In this document: positions 14,801-27,264 of the stretch, piece after piece
Numbering within the stretch: the first letter of the stretch is position 1
Layout of the letters: the number at the start of each line of letters is the position of its first letter
DNA from: Aquila chrysaetos chrysaetos
Lineage: Eukaryota > Chordata > Aves > Accipitriformes > Accipitridae
DNA: 64,000 nucleotides
Assembly (NCBI RefSeq): GCF_900496995.4
Contig: NC_044030.1
Span: forward strand, 13,637,851 to 13,701,850
Direction: 5' to 3'
The notes under the pieces: generated by a model
What the model was told of the DNA's origin: nothing
Databases searched by the model: none
Seen by the model: the letters and a program-made list of their open reading frames with translations, nothing else
Translations under genes and position numbers: made by a program

Positions 14801-17800
14801 TATCACAGCAGCTATAGCGTTTTTCCATGCCACCAGGAACTGCCAAAAAGAAAAGTTGAAAATTGAGCAGCTTTTGCAGCAACTAGCAATGGCAAAACCA
14901 GATCAGTACACTCTTCCTCTCAGATTTCTCTTCCATTTTCTCCTGGGACTGCATTTTGGAAAGAGGCAAGTGCCACCTATGCCAAGATGACAAACTACAT
15001 CATTCCCTCCTGAGACAAGGTTTTCCATCAAAAAAATAAATACCAATGAATGGGAGAGAGAAAGCTGTAGTATGCTTTAGAAGGTTTTCCCTGAGGGAAT
15101 TTTTTAATGTAGCATCTGAGTATTTAACGTGTGTCTCAAAAGATTACAAGGTTCACTTAGAAGTCAGTGCAAGGCCACACAATGAACATTTTTCTACCGT
15201 CTTCCCACACAGTTTTATTAACGTCACCTTTCCTACATTTATGGCATATTCAGAGAACACAGGCTTTACTAACTAGCCACATTTCCCAAAGAACAGCAGA
15301 ATGTATCTCAGCTGAACCTCGTACAAAGAAGTTTCATACTCTGATCTTGTTCAGTTTTGACATGAGATGTTCTAACTTTTAACAGCTTCCACAAAGATTG
15401 AATCCCAAGGATACCTACCTTTTTGTTCCAATACTCTACCAGAATGGTAGTTGCATTCTTCTTTACGTCTATGTTCTCCTGAAGCAGTAACAGCATATAC
15501 CTTGCCACACCTACAGCACAACCTTTTGAAAGCTGAAAAAAGCAATAAACACAGCATATTTCCTAGCTGGCTTGCCATAAAGTTAAAAAATGCTGAACTG
15601 AAGTATAAAAAAAAAGTTACGTGAACAGTAATTGCAAGAGCAGAGTATCAACAGATAAGCAGCCTCCCAAGATTAGCCATGTGTAAAAAAAAAAAAAGAA
15701 CAAGTTCCTCTGTAGCAGTTTACCTGCAACTTCTTCAATTACTATGTTGAAACAAAAATTTAAAAAGACCTATGAAGCTGCATTATTTAGTTATGAAAGC
15801 TTCTGAATTCACTTGTAGTCCAAGCACTAAATACAGAACACTGACGTAATGTATAATTTTATACCTGTGTATTTTACTGTCCTGTGAACCACTGACTGAA
15901 ATTCAATTTTGTTGCAGTCTAGTAAGCACTTACCATCATATACAGTATTTCTTAGAACCCCACTAAGTATAGCATGGCCATTTTTTTCAGGATCTGGTCG
16001 AGGGAAGTTATTTTCCTTCAGTTGTTCCTCAGTCAGAAGATAATTTTTTAAAAGTTCACATAAAGCATCACCTGTAAAAGCTAAAACAAAACACAATAAA
16101 AAACCTAAAAGTAAACAAACCCAAAGCTTAAGCAATATTAGAACAAATATAAGTAGCACTTAAATATCCTAGTACTTCCAAAATAAAAGAAAACTGAAAT
16201 TACAAGATGTGCACTATAGTTCACATACAAAAACTATATGCTTGTACCTCAGAGCAATTAGGAGTTAGAGGTGAAGCATTATTCAAAACAAAGACACTAA
16301 ACAATAGGGATGTTAACTCACTAGCTATCCCAGAAAGGTTAGGCAATGAGCCTTCAGATATAAACAGGGAATTGTGTTGGAAACCCTTGCAGTGGCTAAT
16401 AGGTAAAGCTTGACCAAAACCAGAGCAACATTTTCATGCTGAAATAAGCCCTTTTATAGGCTAAAATGGAGAACTGACATCCCCCTTTCCCTTTCTTTAC
16501 CTTTCTCGTCCTCTGACTTCATGGATCCAGCACTGCTGTTACTAAGTTGCCCTGAATGCAGGAAAACCGATTTTTAGCATTTCTTCTCAATTTTAGATTT
16601 CCTGTTAATATCCTAAGCAAATATTTATAAATCAAACCACCAATTTCAGTGATATATTTCTACAAAAGGATTTAAATATGCAGAAATATCTTCAGTAAAG
16701 TTAAACTAAATAATCCTCTTAGGACATTTCTCTGCTGTTCTAATTTCTACATTTACAACCCATTTAAAAAATATCTTCACTGAAATCAAAACTACCATGA
16801 TCCCTCAGCTTCTTGAGAGTCTTCACAGCAAGATTCAGGTACATTTTTTTACTGCCACAACGATCATAAACAGATTGCTCTTCTTTCATGGCCTATATTT
16901 TAAAAAAAGAAAGGAGACTGAGTGTTAGTGGAGTACTGTATGTTCTACAAAAAGCACTGCCATTTAGAATCTGAGATTCTGAACCTAGAGGAAGATACAC
17001 ATGCAGGCAGTGCCCTAAATCTGATGTGCAACAGAAGACACAAAGTCAGATGGATGAGACATCTAGAAAGACAAATTCAGTACTTATGAAGCAAAGATCT
17101 GTGGGGGAAATCAGTGGTCCATCTCAGAATTTAAATCTAATCCCTGTGGGAATTTGAACACTCTTAGAGTAACCACTCTGGTGGTTACAGACAGCTTTTT
17201 CTAATCCTGCTTCAAAGGAGGCATTATTACTTTTTTAGGCCAAGAAATTTTTCCTTAATTTTCTTTCTGTAAAGTCATAAGAAACTGAGGTGAAAGGAAG
17301 GTCTAGCACCTTTTACCTATGAAAAAGCACACTTGAAACAACAACTATGTTCATTAATTTCCTAGGGGAACTAAAATGCTTCCTCCCTGGTCTTATTTCA
17401 CTGTTTACACTATCTGCATATTCAACAAAGGAGAAGCTTATTTCAGGCATAAACACTCCTTAACAATCCCTACAGCAAGTACAATTCACAAGTTACAACC
17501 TCTAAGCAGAGGAAAAGAGAAAGTGGAGAATGGATGAAGCTAAGAAATAACACAGGAGGAAGTTAAAGGGAAGGTAAAAGAAACATTACTTAGTCAGAAG
17601 AAGTCAGGCATACCAAGGTATGCTGCATAATATAAAGAACACACAGTAAGTGGCAGAGTAGTAACGTCTGATGTTTTACAAGCTTTCATTCAACATATAA
17701 TTAAATACACACACAGAGTCTTATCAGGACACCTCCATAAATTCTTTTGATTTCCAGCATGCAAGAAATTTAGATCACCTAAAGGTTAAGCTCCGTATAT

Positions 17801-20800
17801 TTGCACCTGTCAGACTATATCTGCTGGCTATAAGCTTGAGTAGCACTTGGTGTGGTGTAAACAGTAAATATAAGATCAAAGGCTGAAAATGATTGAGAGA
17901 TTTATGGTTGTTCTTCAGACATGTTTTCCTCCTGTTCTGAATAGATCTCATTATTACATTCTATTCTTCCTGAATAGAAGTCAGTATCACATGCCAGGAA
18001 GCTTCCAGTATTCACAAGAAGATTTTTGTTTTGCATTTGCAAAAGAAAAACTTTTCCTTTTTAATATTAAAATAACATGTCTTTTTGGAAGCTGATTGGC
18101 AGTGCTGAAGACAAATGTTTTCACCTAGAGAAAAGTGAAACTGATTGATAACGCTGGAAAGTATAACATCAAGTACATTTTAACTTCTCCTTACTGAAAA
18201 GTCTGAAATATTTGCCTTAAAAATAATTAAATAACAAAACCCACCGACACACTGTGCAAGATAAGACCTACCAATTTAATTTGGAAGAGGAATTGAAAGA
18301 TCTATAAAACATTACAAACCTTGTTGAAAGCCTCATTCATTGAGCTACAAGTTTTGAAGCATTCTGAAAAGAAAACCTTGACATATCGCTGTCTTGTCTG
18401 TAGTGGTACTTCGACTCTTGATTGTGGGACAGAAGACCTTTGCCAACTAGGAACCTTAAAAAAAAAAAACACAAAACAAAAAAAACCCATACTAGTGTGG
18501 TCAATATGTAACAAATAGCCCAAAGAACTAAAACCAGTTCAGACATTCTTTTGATCAACCTCAGAGGAAAAAAAAAAAAATCAAGCACTGCTGAATACCT
18601 ATTCAGAAAACTGGAGTTACACATGGCAGGGAGCCAGAAACAACCTTCAGAAATAGTAGCAATAGAGGTTTTTCCCTGCTTGAACTAAACTAAGTCTTCT
18701 GCTCAAAATTTTGTGAGGTATTAAAACTAATTTTAAACTTCTTTTTTCTTAGAGAAAGTTCAGTCCTCCAGCAAGCACCAGCAGTTCAGTTATGATTTAA
18801 GTCACACTCTTCATCTGGCCTTTATTTCAGGCAGCACTTCTCTCAAAGCATAAACTAAGGACCCAGTGAACTAGACTAAAAAACATGAGTTTATTTTTAG
18901 GAACTTAGAGTCTCTGTTAGACAACACAATGTAGAGTTTTTGCTTATCACAATATGCTTATTTTAAAATAAAGCACAGAATTTAAAATCATCACATCCAA
19001 AAATCTGACAGTAAGTTAGATTAACCATGCCACCATCACACCCAAAAAGGTCTGAACAGTTACAAAGATGCAGTGTGTGTATCAAACAAGGAGTAATATG
19101 TCTATACCACATTTATTCGCTAATGAAGATCCTTTAAGAGCAGCATTTAAATGTGTGTGCTACTACCAAGGAGAGACTAATTTCTGCATAAAGGGAACAA
19201 AGGCAATGTGTTTCATTGTCACAATCTAGTCTCATCATTATTGAAACCTGCAGTATTCTGCTTAGGAAACAAGAAGATACGTACTGGAGATAGGAAGCAC
19301 AAAGTAATCTGTACTTAATATCCTAGAAAAATGTCAATAACCAAACTGACCGAAGCCGTAACATTTGACATTTTTAATTAGAAAGCAAAACTCTGATCTT
19401 GTAATTTATCTGACCCCAGGAATCTTCAGTGACCTCTGCTTTAAAAGCAAAGGTAGAGTTATTTTTCTGGGAAGAGAACCTTACGATACTCTGCCACTGA
19501 AAATTACAAAGCAAAGTTGGCACTAACAAACCAAAATACACCTGCATTAACTTTTTGACAAGTTCCTTGAAAGCCCTTTAATTTATAAGGGTACCTCTCA
19601 CAAAGTCAAATAAAGCCTTTCATCAGATATCATCTGCCACTATACATGGCAGAAAGTTTTAAGGGAAAATAACCAACATGCTAGCACGACTTGACTGAAA
19701 ACAAACTAGTACTTAATTCTCCCATCACAACCATTCTGATTAACAATTTATATATTTAATTGCTTACATTTGTGTAGAGCTGGCTAGTACAACCAAGGAA
19801 AATGAAAATACAATTTGCATAGCAACTCAATTAAAGCACACAGGAAACAAAGTAATTTTTTTAAAAAGCTATAGTAGTATATCACATTACTGGGTCTACA
19901 TTGTAAAATACTGTTTGAAATCAATTGCAGTTTCTCCACTTCTGTTCCCATTCATATATCCAAGTTCTGCAGCAGTAACTCTACAGTACCTTGCATGATA
20001 CAGGAATAGTCCTTTTGACTGAACCACCAGAACCTCTGCAGGGCACTGCTGTTGCAACTTTTCGTGCCGGTGGTACACACAGTTGAACACTTCTGGTTGC
20101 AGTGGGCTGAACCTCAAACAAATTTGAAGAGGCTGAAACACACAGAAGATACAGACTGAATCTAAAATCTAATGGTAAGTTTTATTATTTAAATTACATT
20201 AATCTGGAACACAGGTATTTCACAGCTGCTTTGTTAAAGCAGGGTAATAGTAAACAAATGCATGGAAGCAAACACATTAAGACTTCACTTCTGCCAATAG
20301 ATTTTAATGCTAAGTGTTGCCCAGTATTCTTGAGATCATGCATCAGTTTGAAGACATTAGAATAAAGCAGCCACACAAGTCAAGTTAAAAGCCACTTTCA
20401 AGTTATAATGACTATGATTTTTAAACACCTACTTGCCTGCCTTCCCTGTTCCTTTCCCCTCCCCTACAAAAAGCATGATAGCAAGAAAAAAGGAAAAAAA
20501 AAAAAAAATCAGGAAAACCACCATTCTAGCCTCATCTTCCAATGCAATCAGTAAGTGCCCTGAAGTATTGCTTTGCCTTTTCAAAGTCAGGAAAGCTACA
20601 GATCTCAGAAATAAAAATTTGTCATGAGATTCTTGAGCCATCCTTGCAGTCATCCTGCTTAACTTTACTTGCATCAGTACCTATTATACAGCAAGACACA
20701 TTTGTACAGCATGATACACACTAATCTATTTGTTATTCAGAAAGAAAGCATACACTGGCAGAATGACTCAATTTTATGTGAAGATGTTTTACAGCATCTG

Positions 20801-23800
20801 TAATAAAAACACATGAATGAAACTAGGCAGCAGTATTTTATTAAATTTAGTTGCTAGGTAGGTTACTTTGTAAGCATACATTTAAAGTGACAGTAGAACA
20901 ACTGGAGGGGAAACACCAACTAGTATCAAATGCTGAAAATAACTTCTACTCCAGTTTTCCACATATGAAAGAGAATTTAAAGGGAGAACATATGACTTTC
21001 AAATCACAAGATTCAAAAAATTGTTTCAGAATGTCTGAATGCATCAGACTAGAAACCTAACAGTTGATATCAGTTCTAAAACAAAACTCACCAGATTTCT
21101 TTTTTTATTCTTTCAACTCGTGTATCAAAAGACTATCAACAAAACAAACGTTTTTCAGGATTTTAGTCAAAACTGTACATGTTCGAAGAACTTAGCACAA
21201 AGTACTTGTTCCCTTTCCACTACAGCTACCAAGACTTCAGTTATAACCTTATAGTTGGATAGGGCATCTATCTGCACAAGCTAAGTGCTCACCATCATTC
21301 AACTCACAGCTAACATACACCACAACAAAAATTAACACATTCAAGTGATGCCTAACTGAAGCAAAATGAAGTTTAGTTTGTTAAACCTACAGATCAATCT
21401 GTCATACCTCTTGGTCCAGTGCTTGGAAATTGAGTAGCTGACAATCTAGACTTAGTTTTCTTCTGTTCAGAAGTTGTAGCGATAGAAACTTGACTCCTTG
21501 TAGCTTTAGCTGCAGACTTCACTGTCTCCCTGTGGGCCTGATTAATTTCTGCATCATGACTCTGCTTCCGATGAGAAGTGTTGAACGGTGTCATTTCTTT
21601 TTTTTTAGGTACCTGATATGCATGTACACAAAACGGAGTTAACATTCAAGCAGTTCTAAATCACAGCAAGATGGTGTTAAAGTTAACACACTGCTTCTTA
21701 AAACTGAATTTTGCTATCAGATTCAGAGCTCAGCATGCTGTCCCTGGAAGGAAAACACTGAGTTGAAAGAGCTCAGAGGTTGTGGAGGGGGCTTAAAGAA
21801 TTATGCCTATTAACATTGCCACCGAAAGCACTGTGAAAGCAGAGAAAGCCACAGCCACTCTGTGTTTCCAAGTGCTGTATCTGTAATCTCATGGTAAAAG
21901 CCTCTACTCCAAACTTACTTTTCAATACTCACTATCCTCAGCTGCCCTGGGCAGCAGCTTACTTCACCTGCATCAGTAACCAACTCTAAATACTACAATA
22001 TTTGCTACAACTTTTAACAGAAGAGTTGATGAGACTTTTGTTCTAATTAATTTCAAAATATTTTTACAACTAGATTACAAGACTCAGACAACCTGAAGTT
22101 CAACATGAGTCTACACATATTAAGTAAAGCTATGTTCACCTTCAGTTTATTACAAGATTATAACTCACATCAAATTTTGTCGCGTGTGCAATTCTTCTCT
22201 TTTTTGCAGGAACATTTACTTCGGTTTCTAATAAATTAATATGTTCATTTCTTCTATGAGCCTATTAAAAACAGCAACAGACTATTTAGACCAACTGTTA
22301 TGAAGCTCTAGACTTCAGTAATATCCTCACGACCCATTCATTCCAATGTTTCAGGATATTCAGTCAAAAAACTCACCAGAAAAATTACAATTCCATCAGT
22401 ATTAGACAGTTATCTTACATTTAGAACAGTTAAGCCACAGTGCTCTGAAGCTGAGGCAGTGGTACTCAAAGTTCCTACACTAGTTTATAAGAAGAACAGG
22501 AGACTACTGACTACACAACTGGCTCTCAAATTTTGCTTGTTTCAGTAAAAGTAAAAATGGCTACCTCAAGATAGGGAGCTATTCAGAGCTATTTTCTACT
22601 TCAGGAAACATATATTGCCATACTAGACTAAAGAGTCATAAGTGTTCCTCATGACTTTGTCTACTGGCATTGAAGGCTCAAATATTTAACCTTTACTAAC
22701 ACATTTTGGACACAGTATTTGAACTTGACTATATATCACATCCCACCCTCATGTGCTCAGAAAAAAAAAAAAACAACCAAGCACTGAAAGGGAAGAAAAA
22801 TACCTGCTTATCACTGTCCTTTTTTTTTTCCTTTGGTGCTTGTCTTTCGAACTCTTCAAAAATTCTCCGACACTCCTCTAAAGTATTATCATCCATTTCA
22901 GAGAGCCCTGTGTCCTCCCTACTGGGTTCCATTTCCTCAACAGATGAGCTCAGCAGAGTTATTTCACTTTTTTTCTTGTTGAAGTAGTAAGTTGGATACG
23001 GGTACATGTCTTCTGGGCTGTTATTACTGCAATTTACTTCTGTGCTCTGGCTTTCCTCTGTATTTATTATTTCCTTATAAGGTCTTCCAGTTGTACTTTC
23101 ATCTTTTGATGAGTGACCAGTAGACAAGATGGACCGTGTTACTCTTCCACTGCTCACACAGTCTTCATTAGTAGTATGCTCCTGAACAAATGCTTCAACC
23201 AACTTATAGGTTTCTGCATTCTGTTGCTTCAGAATTCCCTTCTGCATGTCTGCCTCCATAGAAGCAGATGAAGATGTATGTTTCTCATCAGTATAAGCAA
23301 GGCCATCTCCTTCCTCCAAAACCTTCAATGTATCAGTGTCTACTTCAGGCAAATAAATCTCATTTGCTTTTGGAAAAGCACTGCCTGGTATTTCACGCTT
23401 ATTTAAAACTTTGCTGTTCTTCCTCAGAGTGGAGATTTTCTCTGATTTTTCTTCTGTACACTCAAATATGTCTGCTATAGCACTATCACATAATTTTTCT
23501 TCACATATTACATCAGCTAGTTCTCTGTCCCTGTTCCCCTTTGTACAGTTCCTACATATTCCTCGCTTTTTATTAACAGGTTGTGGTGGCACATCAATGA
23601 CAAGATCACATTCGTCATCAAATTCTTCAAGATTTATTTCAGTTTGCACTGGGGAAAAGTTTGACCGGTTTGTATATTCCTGTCTACTCCTAAATGGAGA
23701 CACCTTTGAATTCCTTTCCTGATTTTCACATGGAAATACTGCTGTTGGCTGACACTGCTGCTTAGCATTTTCATCCTCATTTGTTACTGAAGAGATAGAG

Positions 23801-26800
23801 ACACCTGCAAAATAATTTTGTAGAAGATTATATTCACGAACAGTTGCTGGACAACTATAATCAACAATGTATTTTTCTGATTAAAAACCAGCTGTCATTA
23901 TTTGTATACTAGGAAGCTGAAACCACATGACATACATGTGCTAAAAACTGCACTACAATGGTTCCCCTAGGAGAACATATCTTACTTTAGGATCATTTTC
24001 AAGGGTTAAAGCGTTTATAATAATTTAATTGGGAAGACTGTACTGTGAGACTTCCTTCTGTTCCTCGATTTCATTCTTGACCGTATCTACTGCTACTTTA
24101 ATACTTTTGGGTTTTTGTAAATCAGCCGCCTCTCTTTGAGGAAAGACAGCTATGACCTTAAATTAAGGCATCCTAAACTGCAATCTACAGATTTCAGCTG
24201 AGGAAAAAAAATAATCTATTTTATTAATTATGGACAAGACTACAAATCTCATTGTCCCAAATACCCAGTAACATTTCAAGCCAGGCATACTTATAATTGT
24301 GCACAAACTTCAAGTAGCCTTAAAGTCAAATGTTCCAACTGCACATTTAAGCAACTAACTGCTCTCTTTTTAGCTTTCATAGGCTGTAGACTGCTTACCA
24401 AAATTCAGCCTGACACTTTCTCAAGGCACTATCTCCATCCTCACAGGGATATTCTGGCAAATCGCAAAAGGTAGTGGTTATTTCCCTCCCCAAATTTCAT
24501 TAATTGTATACAGACCCTGTCATCAAAGAGACCTATTGGCATCAATTGTGTATTTCAACAACAATGCTATTTACACTGTCATTTTAAAACACATGTCACC
24601 ATTTGATTTCAACAGTGATCATATCAGTAACTACAAAACACTTTAGGGAAGTAATAGAAAGTCACACTTGGTTAGTGAATGGGATCCTTTCCAGGTTACT
24701 CAAAAATAAGTAGTTTTGGCATAAACACAATAACAATACACTAAAACAGGGTGGTACCACAAAGCCTTGCTACCCTGGTTGTGTGTTAACCCTGCCTGGC
24801 AGCTGAGCTCCATGCAGCCATTCTCCTCACTTCCCCAGTGGGATGGGGCAGAGAATCAGAAGGGTAAAAGCAAGAAAACTCCTGGGTTGAAAAAAAGACA
24901 GCTTAATAAGTAAAGCAAAGCTGTGCACACAAGCAAAGCAAACTAAGGAATTAATGCACTACTTCCCATCAGCAGGCAGATGTTTAGCCACTTACAGGAA
25001 AGCAGGGCTTCATCATGCCTAACTATTACTTCAAATGTCTCCCCTTCCTCCTCCTTTCCCCAGCTTTTATTGCCAAGCACAACATCATATGGTTTCAAGT
25101 ATCCCTTTGGTAAGCCTGGGTCAGCTGTCCCAGCTGTGTCCCTTCCCAACTTCTTGCCCATCCCCAGCCTACTCACTAGCAGGGCAGCATGAGAACCAGA
25201 GAAGCCCTCGAGGCTGTGCAAACACTCTTCAGCAAGAACTAAAACATGGGTGTGTTATCAACATTGTTTTAGTCAGAAATCCAAAACTTAGCACTGTACA
25301 GAGCTAGAATGAAAATTTACTCCACCACAGCCAAAACCAGTACACCTCTCCATGTCAAAGGAATACTCTGTGCTGGTAACTGTTCTTGTCAGAAATACAA
25401 ATAATCTGAGAGGGGTAATGTCTCTCCACCTTTTATACAGATGAGATACCATTTAGACTATATAGTAATCCATCTTATAGGATTATTCTTTGACTAACTA
25501 GAGCCTGAGTGAACCTTCAGGATTCAAGCTTGCTAGAAATTGCAGAAGCCATTTAATCACAGATGTTTGTCACTTGAAGGGAAACACCTATGGACTCAGC
25601 CTTCGAAAAGTCACATCATGCTGCTCAGCTAGCTACCTACCTACAAAATCAGCAAGTGGAAGTCAGGAAGGAAATGACTCCATGCTGGTTGGTTTTTTTT
25701 TTTTTTGTTCCTCCCCTTGCCCCCAGCACTTTTTCCAGTCTGGAGTTCTTTATGCTTAAGTGCAGAAATCTTTGAGAATGTAATAAAACATTACCATGTA
25801 CAGATTGAACTGAAATCCCAGGTACTTATTGTGGAAATGAAAGCTTCTGCTGCACAGAAAGAGACTACATGCAGAGGGAGAACCTGCGCTCTGGTGGACC
25901 TTTTGGCACTCCTGAGCTGTGAAGGCAGAAAATCAGTAGCATCTGCTTAAAAAACACAGACATGACAGAGTAAGAGATGCTTTGATGGTTCCCTGGATTA
26001 CACACTTATCAAGCAACTCTTCAAACTATCAACGTAACCCACAGCAAACAATGTGGAAGAGACCAACCCAAATTCAAGGTAATCAGAATGCAGGTACTCA
26101 TTTCTAATTATAAGCTTTTCAAGTCCAGTTCGGAGGCAGATTGCTTTTTTTCATTAACATAGGCTATTAGTATTGCTAAATTTTGTGGTTCCCATTTTAA
26201 AGTCTTTTTTAAATACTCTGTCCCTTGCCTCTCACACCCATTTGGCTATATTACCAACAGTTAGAGCACACTACTATTTCTGCTAATGAGATTGAGCTTA
26301 CAGTTGCCTGAAAACACTCGGTCATAAGAGGAACATAACAAACATCAAAAAAAGCTAGCTACAAATCTTATTATGCTTAAGAAGCAAGAAGAGCACCATG
26401 GGAGATGCATACTAAAGTTTGAGGAGAAAATGACAGTTATTCACTGAGGTGCAAGCAGGATCTTTGCAGACTCTGCCAATCCTGGAAGGAAAGCAAATGC
26501 CTTACAAAGATTAAAAGCAATTCATGTTACAACTTCTGCTCTTCAGTACAAGGGTTAAAGGTCGTGCACCACAAAGGAAAGGCGGTATCAGCCTACCAAG
26601 AAAGCAAGAAGTAACCAGCTTTTATCCATCACACAGTGGTTTAAGGAATCCTCCCAAATCCAGCTTCCCAAACCCTAACCCCAGGCCCAAACACCAGCTT
26701 GTATTTTAACCCTGGTATTGTCACTGCTGTTTGGCAAGGTTGGGGGGTGGGTTGGTTTTTTTTTTGGTTTTGTTTGGTTGGTTTTTTTCTCTCTCCTAAG

Positions 26801-27264
26801 AGCAAAGACAGGGCAAGGCCGTAAAGACCTCCTGTCACGTCATTTTGCTCTTCAGCCCTCACGCACGGCACTACGGCTCTGGAATGACCGCTGCCACCCT
26901 CGGACGGCAGGAACGAAGCCGCGCCCGCACCAGCACGCCTTCGAGCACCTGGCGCCGCCGCCTCTGCCCAAGGACGGCATCACCACCCGGAGGGCAACCC
27001 CCTCGCCCCCCGCCACGGCCGGTGCGGCCCTGCTCCCCCAGCCCCCGCACCTGAAGAGGGCCGGCGGGAGGGGAGACGGCCCGGACCTTCCTTCCCGCCA
27101 TTCTCACCCTGGGAACGGGCGGCGGCCGCAGCGGCAGCCCGCGGCGCCCCTGAGGGCGGCAGCCCGCGGCCTGACGCCTCGTGCCGGTAGGGGCAGCCCG
27201 GCCGCCGGCAGCCGCCACAGACGGCGAGGTCGGAGGGCGCCCGGGCGCAGCGGGTGGGCTGCAT
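8741..27264 (-). CDS. REXO1/GOR-like DEDDh 3'-5' RNA exonuclease, complete 16-exon gene, 927 aa
   Basis: Predicted nuclear 3'-5' exonuclease of the REXO1/GOR family. Sixteen exons (listed separately) total 2,784 nt and join in phase from ATG 27262-27264 to TAG 8741-8743. The N terminus carries a compact C-x2-C-x4-C-x3-H motif (Cys16, 19, 24, His28), like the cysteine-rich start of REXO1. A long low-complexity acidic region follows (exon 2). Next come the conserved REXO1 helical segment ([19 protein letters not shown]), a zinc-binding CxxC/CxxH region (Cys679, 682, 700, His703) and the exonuclease fold. Catalytic residues seen are Asp770 and Glu772 (DCEM) and His902/Asp907 (HNSRED). The ExoII aspartate position is Gly853, with Asp852 just before it. 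Human REXO1 is longer (about 1,220 aa), so this is probably a paralogue, and the orthology is not settled. The promoter lies in a CpG island. Intron 1 holds an LTR relic and intron 14 a CR1 fragment. Confidence 0.9.
11583..11703 (-). CDS. REXO1-like exon 15
   Basis: 121 nt. It reads [20 protein letters not shown] then [20 protein letters not shown], close to REXO1. Acceptor ttccag, donor G|gtaaga. Confidence 0.95.
12108..12450 (-). mobile_element. CR1 LINE 3'-end fragment, - orientation
   Basis: Lies in REXO1-like intron 14. The + strand shows the complement of the CR1 3' UTR: cacagaatggttaaggttgg, agggacctctggaagtcatc, the stretch on crippled fragments aggaagccctttt-like (here gtgaaaaggtgtttcctgac), and a tail consistent with CR1. 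The CR1 3' terminus is at the left. The overlapping 134-codon open frame is repeat sequence and not a gene. Confidence 0.88.
12979..13117 (-). CDS. REXO1-like exon 14 (ExoII motif, altered)
   Basis: 139 nt. It reads [18 protein letters not shown] through [15 protein letters not shown]. The REXO1 pattern is GHSLESDLLALK, so the ExoII aspartate position is Gly853 here. Confidence 0.93.
13959..14074 (-). CDS. REXO1-like exon 13
   Basis: 116 nt. It reads [20 protein letters not shown] and then [17 protein letters not shown], a typical beta-hairpin of the exonuclease fold. Confidence 0.95.
14385..14495 (-). CDS. REXO1-like exon 12 (ExoI motif)
   Basis: 111 nt. It ends GVYALDCEM. Asp770 and Glu772 are the ExoI metal ligands of DEDDh nucleases. 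Acceptor ttgcag, donor ATG|gtatga. Confidence 0.95.
14766..14839 (-). CDS. REXO1-like exon 11
   Basis: 74 nt. It reads [17 protein letters not shown], matching the REXO1 segment that precedes the exonuclease domain. Donor AAG|gtagga. Confidence 0.92.
15419..15532 (-). CDS. REXO1-like exon 10 (zinc-binding segment)
   Basis: 114 nt. It includes [10 protein letters not shown] and [10 protein letters not shown], giving a CxxC and a CxxH pair (Cys679, 682, 700, His703), as in the zinc-binding region of REXO1. Confidence 0.93.
15934..16071 (-). CDS. REXO1-like exon 9
   Basis: 138 nt. It includes [20 protein letters not shown] and PRPDPEK, a strong match to the REXO1 YLLTEDQLKEN segment. Confidence 0.93.
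16501..16551 (-). CDS. REXO1-like exon 8
   Basis: A 51-nt exon, acceptor attcag, donor G|gtaaag. It reads [17 protein letters not shown] short linker accepted on splice sites and phase. Confidence 0.78.
16796..16892 (-). CDS. REXO1-like exon 7
   Basis: 97 nt. It reads [20 protein letters not shown] then [12 protein letters not shown], close to REXO1. Acceptor atatag, donor G|gtagtt. Confidence 0.92.
18320..18454 (-). CDS. REXO1-like exon 6 (conserved helical segment)
   Basis: 135 nt, residues 534-578. It includes [19 protein letters not shown], which matches the conserved REXO1 segment before the zinc region. Acceptor has a long T tract ending ttaag, donor AAG|gtttgt. Confidence 0.9.
19990..20132 (-). 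CDS. REXO1-like exon 5
   Basis: 143 nt, residues 486-533, including [17 protein letters not shown] and KRTIPVSCK. Acceptor gtttcag, donor AAG|gtactg. Phase matches both neighbours. Confidence 0.8.
21408..21612 (-). CDS. REXO1-like exon 4
   Basis: 205 nt, residues 418-485. Basic and Ser/Thr-rich linker beginning [11 protein letters not shown] and ending FPSTGPR. Acceptor atatcag, donor G|gtatga. Confidence 0.82.
22169..22261 (-). CDS. REXO1-like exon 3
   Basis: 93 nt, phase 0 at both ends, donor GAT|gtgagt. It includes [15 protein letters not shown], a basic segment resembling the KRRIAH region of REXO1. Confidence 0.85.
22804..23804 (-). CDS. REXO1-like exon 2 (large acidic linker exon)
   Basis: A 1,001-nt exon with acceptor ttttgcag and donor CAG|gtattt. 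It encodes residues 53-386, rich in Ser, Glu, Asp and Asn. It has a CRNC cysteine pair near the start and an [12 protein letters not shown] basic end. REXO1 also has one very large second exon, which supports the assignment. Confidence 0.85.
24776..25344 (-). mobile_element. Degenerate solo LTR in REXO1-like intron 1
   Basis: Diverged copy of the LTR family seen intact at 58622-59209, in the opposite orientation. Shared landmarks are the ggttgtgtgttaaccctg end, the cagtgggatggggcagagaa block, the tttggtaagcctgggtcagc block, and the terminal cagccaaaaccagtaca end. No internal viral genes flank it. Boundaries are approximate because the ends have decayed. Confidence 0.75.
27108..27264 (-). CDS. 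REXO1-like exon 1 (start codon, Cys/His motif)
   Basis: ATG at 27262-27264. It reads [15 protein letters not shown], then [14 protein letters not shown], then an Ala-rich end, with donor AGG|gtgaga. It ends one base into a Gly codon, which exon 2 completes. The start was chosen because the frame carries the REXO1-like Cys/His motif and the phase fits exon 2. An extra exon in the 3.3-kb intron 1 cannot be excluded. Confidence 0.8.

Noticed and set aside
22729..22803. Extension of REXO1-like exon 2 leftwards past 22804 (open frame continues)
   Set aside because: A CAG|gta donor at 22804 and exact phase match to exon 3 show that this stretch is intron.
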